From Rotaria socialis (taxonomy: Eukaryota; Rotifera; Eurotatoria; Philodinida; Philodinidae), in contig CAJNYU010003456.1 of NCBI GenBank assembly GCA_905331475.1, positions 1 through 64,000 of the forward strand: DNA of 64,000 nucleotides, in the 5' to 3' direction. The translations under genes were made by a program, and so were the position numbers. The first letter of the stretch is position 1. Each line of letters begins with the position of its first letter. The notes below the pieces were generated by a model, which had not been told where the DNA came from, searched no databases, and saw only the letters and a program-made list of their open reading frames with translations. Below are positions 60,500-64,000 of this stretch, piece after piece.

Positions 60500-60870
60500 T
60501 CACTTGGTTTCCAGTAATTTGTTTGATTCCTTATGATTTCCAGTGACTTCTATGACTGGAAGTCACTTTTTATATCATCATTACAAACCAGCAGAAACCA
60601 TTGGAAACGTTTAGAAATGTTGAAAAATTATGAAAAATCAATAGAAATCAACAGTGGCCACTGACAACATTGCACATTCTGGAAAAAAAGGAAATTACTA
60701 AAAATCATCAGTAATCAATAGAAATCAATATTTTCTTTCACTGTATAGCTCGAAAACTTCTGTGATTTACACTTATTTACATCTGCTTCTTGTAATTTCT
60801 AACAGCTGAGTCGTTCGTCACATCTTTAATGTATGATGATTTCTAATGATTTCTATTCCTGGAAATCAGG
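60500..60870. repeat. Inverted array of GATTTCTA/TAGAAATC units
   Basis: Flanking blocks (~60505-60565 and 60800-60870) carry GATTTCCAGTGACTTC-like units; the centre (60590-60735) carries the complementary ATCAATAGAAATCA units. A perfect 9 bp stem, AGTGACTTC...GAAGTCACT, sits at 60542-60567. Architecture as in the other inverted minisatellites. Confidence 0.55.
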
Positions 60871-61343
60871 CTGTTCCCCCTTTTATGAAGCACTGCAAAA
60901 AGCTGACACACACACACACTATTTTTAAAACAGCGAGAACTTTGGAACAAGATTAAAACCTTTTCTAGTTGCGTCAAACCCAGTTTCACGTAGTTTTAGG
61001 GAGGTTTTTATTTATTTGGCACAAATTGCAGTCATTACAAACTTGTATTTTTAGTAAAAAAGATGAATCCCAAAATTAATTTGAATAAAACTCATCGATA
61101 TTAAAGTATTTGGGAATATAAATACGTGAGTCATATTTATATACCCCATGCTTGGTCTTATGCTTCTAAAATTCGATCGAAGGTTGACAAAACATGAGTG
61201 CATTTCCTACGAAAACACTGTTTACTTTTGATGTTTTTTCTCTTTTGTCGTCTTGTGCAGTTCGTGCTCTCTATATCCATGTCTATTGTTGTGTTACATT
61301 ACATATTAGTATCCCGTTGTCACAAATAGAAATACGTTTCCAT

Positions 61344-61410
61344 CTTGAGGGTGTGGGTGTGGGTGTGTGACTATGGCTGTCAAATGGAAGTGAACACCCA
61401 CGCCCTCATG
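61344..61410. repeat. Telomere-like tract with an inverted partner
   Basis: CTTGAGGGTGTGGGTGTGGG at 61344 is followed ~35 bp later by the inverted ACACCCACGCCCTCATG, so the tract can fold back. The first 20 bases recur exactly at 8997. Confidence 0.55.
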
Positions 61411-62259
61411 AATAACCTTTTACTCACCATGCATCATGATTATAAAAATATGTCGAATACTCTATGCTACTTTTCTTTTAAAATTGATAGCGAAAGACGA
61501 GCATCTGAGATTCAATTATGATCATGCTTAATAATATATGGATAGTAAATTTAAGGGCCCTCCCCACTCAGAAAAGCCGATTTTTCGAAAAACATCGAAA
61601 TCGTGTTTTTATCATAGAAAGATTCCCCGTGATCTCCTCTTTCAGAATATCTATAATTTTTTGGAAAAAGGTCAAGTTTTGACAGACTTATTGAAGAAAT
61701 ACTCTTTCATCTCCCTTACTCCCACACACCTTTCCAAAAATTCCTCAATGTTGGTATAAAACCACGGATTTCAAGTAGAAAAATTGCCATAACTTTCGTT
61801 TGGCTTTAGCTTTCCCTGAGATTTATTTTTATTTTAAAGGTTTCAATTATAGCTAACTTTTTATCAGACGGATTTTCGATATTGGATTCCTGGACTGAGA
61901 AAAGTCCGATTTAGTGCGTTTTTTATACCTACTTTGGCAGTCATACCGAATAAAATGCTTATAAAAATATGAACAGAAGGGAATTTCAAAATTTTGTGTA
62001 ATGAAAACTTGCGTATGGAGGCTAGCTTTAATTTAAAACCGACCCGACTTCGATAGCTCTCATAGTAATTAAGTTATAGCAATTCTTGTGGAAGCTATAA
62101 AAACAAGTCATAAGTCTAGTTTAGTAAGGTATGCAAGGCTGAAACTTTTACCACAAGCGTTTCTCACTAGGCCCATCCATTCGTGAAAATTTCAGCCCAA
62201 ACCTATACTCCAAAGTGGCCAGTCGATTCTGAGGGGGGATACGGTAGCTGATAGAAAAA
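61411..62259. other. Intergenic
   Basis: Unique-looking; the plus open frame at 61538-61759 lacks any motif. No gene recognised. Confidence 0.4.
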
Positions 62260-63490
62260 ACCGATGAGTTTCAACCCAATTTCTATTTCTCTTTCAGCGA
62301 ATGGGTCATTGGGTTGAGTTGAGCCCTTCAGCACAGCCCGCCGGGTAACCCATTGGGTTAACCCTGGTTATAATGCATTTCAATTCTCTGCTATGTGTAA
62401 AAATTGTACACTGCTGATAGAGTTCTATGGCTATCAACAGATTTCTATTACATTTGTGAACGAAATCATTTTCATTTGAGCGAATAAATTCACCAATAAA
62501 AATAAACTGAAGAGTTATTATTATTCATTTGTATGTAATATAATATACAATTAATCGAATCTAAAATTTTATTTAGAAGTAGTGTCATTAAACAAAATTG
62601 TGTTGATCCGAAATCGATGTCTATATCGTGATGTATTTCTCTAATATATCGAAAACAACAGTGATGACTTCCAAAAGTTTTAGTTTTTTTAAGTCAATGT
62701 AAAACTAAAATAAAAACTAATAGCTCAACAGGACCTGTCCGAGGAAGCAAATATTGGGGGGTTTGTGTCGGATTTTTCTAACAGAACGCAAGAAAAAATT
62801 TTCGGCTGCACTGAAAAAAACAAAAGTCTTCGATTATTGGGGGTTGCCACAACCCCCGGGACAAGCCAGCCCTGAAACTCAACCAGCATGGTGTACTAAT
62901 GTAAAATTATGATAGAAATCGCTCGAGATGTATTCTGAACAACACCAATCGAAGAATATATAGAAGGCAAAAAAAGATCTAGTAAAGAAGATAATGAAAT
63001 CTGCCTCTATAGCAGAAGGGCAACAAGAGACATGAAGCAGAGAAGGGAAGAAGAAAATAGATGATTACAAGAAAGAGATATAAAGCAGAGATCATAAGAG
63101 GATAAAGTCCGATTCTTGTCTGTTACGTTTGACTATGCAATTAAATCAATTATAAATAGGGAAAAGATGATTCATACCCTATGTTGTGTTATAAAGAAAT
63201 CTGCATAAAAAATCCCTTTTGTGAATAATTTTACAATATACTTTATTCATGGGTTAACCCAAAGGTAACCCGAGGGTTGGCCGATTGGGTTCATACGTTA
63301 AGCTTGACGGGTGGGTTAGGGTTTAAAATTCTCAAATGGCTGGAGGACTACGTTGGGTTGGCTTAGGGTTAACCCCTGGGTCACCCAACCCGGTGGGTAG
63401 CAGTGACGACCCAACCCATCTGGCATCTCTGACCCAAACCCAAACTCAAACTCATTAGACCAAATTCAAACTGTTTGGGTTTGGTTCATG
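62260..63490. repeat. Foldback-like element with GGGTTAACCC arrays
   Basis: Left block (~62270-62370) and right block (~63250-63480) contain many GGGTTAACCC, TTGGGTTG and CAACCCAA motifs in both orientations. The core includes a GC-rich segment at 62740-62880 with a perfect hairpin GGGGGTTG-CCA-CAACCCCC (about 62842). The right block ends directly at a CTAG that also serves as a plausible splice acceptor for the orphan exon that follows. Confidence 0.5.
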
Positions 63491-63494
63491 TCTA

Positions 63495-63839
63495 GTCTTT
63501 ACGCATAACAATTGGACTTTATCAGATGAGGTAATCGAAATAATCAATTCAAACGCTTTTTATTTAAATCATGTAAGGTGGAATATTCAACGTGTTCAAC
63601 CTTCTGATGTTGCAAGAAGTGTAGTAGATACTGAAGATTCAATAAATATAGAGCTTGAACAAGGAAGACTATTGATACCGAAACCGCACACGAATAATTT
63701 AGCAACTCAAGAAACATTGGAACAGCAAATAATCATGAATAATAATGATGCAGATGTACTAACCCAAGTTTTGCCAAGATCAACATGTTCAAAACGAAAA
63801 ACTGAAATGAATGCCAATGTCCATAAGCGTCAAATATGA
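63495..63839 (+). CDS. Orphan C-terminal exon, unrecognised protein
   Basis: An open frame with coding-like composition begins after a TCTAG acceptor and runs 114 codons to TGA at 63837-63839. It reads from FTHNNWTLSDEVIEIINSN through RWNIQRVQPSDVARSV, IELEQGRLLIPKP and a polar Asn/Gln/Thr tail ending NVHKRQI. No ATG is available near its start, so it is the last exon of a gene whose upstream part is separated by, or was lost to, the GGGTTAACCC element. I do not recognise the family. Confidence 0.45.
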   Translation, partial: VFTHNNWTLSDEVIEIINSNAFYLNHVRWNIQRVQPSDVARSVVDTEDSINIELEQGRLLIPKPHTNNLATQETLEQQIIMNNNDADVLTQVLPRSTCSKRKTEMNANVHKRQI

Positions 63840-64000
63840 ACACAAACAAGGAGAATGAAAAAATACTAAATCATTTCGAATACAATATTTTTAAAATTTG
63901 GCCATTTTAATATTAACTTTTATTCATTTTATACGCGTTTGATATTTTCAAACTTTTTTTAACATATACTGATTTTTAAATCTTCGTTATTGATTAAATA

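Noticed and set aside
60264..60503. Overlapping minus-strand frames with receptor-like hydrophobic segments
   Set aside because: They are translations of the 45 bp direct repeat and neighbouring low-complexity DNA.

Overview
The window looks like nuclear DNA of a small-genome metazoan, most likely a bdelloid rotifer (Adineta or Rotaria type). The evidence is: strongly AT-rich DNA; multi-exon genes with mostly 45-100 bp GT-AG introns that give animal-type proteins (afadin, legumain, ZDHHC16, a PA-TM-RING ligase); two neighbouring arginine ADP-ribosyltransferase genes with the N-terminal domain I associate with bdelloids; and several interstitial GTGTGGG stretches like the TGTGGG telomere repeat I recall for Adineta vaga. 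The species assignment is an inference.

Layout. 0-7 kb: one secreted cysteine/threonine-rich gene among inverted minisatellites, a MITE and a 1.86 kb element with 239 bp inverted repeats. 7.4-11.5 kb: ZDHHC16-like palmitoyltransferase (+) and a HIT-fold protein (-). 14.3-21.4 kb: SPFH/band-7 protein (-), TMEM86 lysoplasmalogenase (-), RNF13/167-type E3 ligase (+). 23.3-27.1 kb: a low-complexity protein and a PTB-domain protein (-; possibly one gene), then a multipass membrane protein (-). 27.7-30.6 kb: an oligoribonuclease gene with two REXO2 domains in one reading frame, the second catalytically degenerate. 30.8-38.9 kb: afadin (-). 40.9-41.9 kb: TK2-like deoxynucleoside kinase (+). 44.4-47.5 kb: two ADP-ribosyltransferase genes (+). 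51.2-53.0 kb: legumain (+). 56.7-58.0 kb: LicD-family type II membrane protein (-). 58-64 kb: repeat-rich DNA ending in an orphan C-terminal exon.

The genes do not form a pathway; they are an ordinary eukaryotic mixture. The repeats have a common theme. At least six places contain degenerate tandem arrays, several with a ~15 bp period, appearing on both strands around a unique core, like foldback elements; one lies inside the single 1.6 kb GC-AG intron of the oligoribonuclease gene. Small non-autonomous transposons with readable target duplications also occur (hAT-type at 13.9 kb, piggyBac-type at 58.2 kb). The most notable coding observation is the fused active-plus-degenerate REXO2 protein, whose six-exon model adds up to exactly 362 codons.
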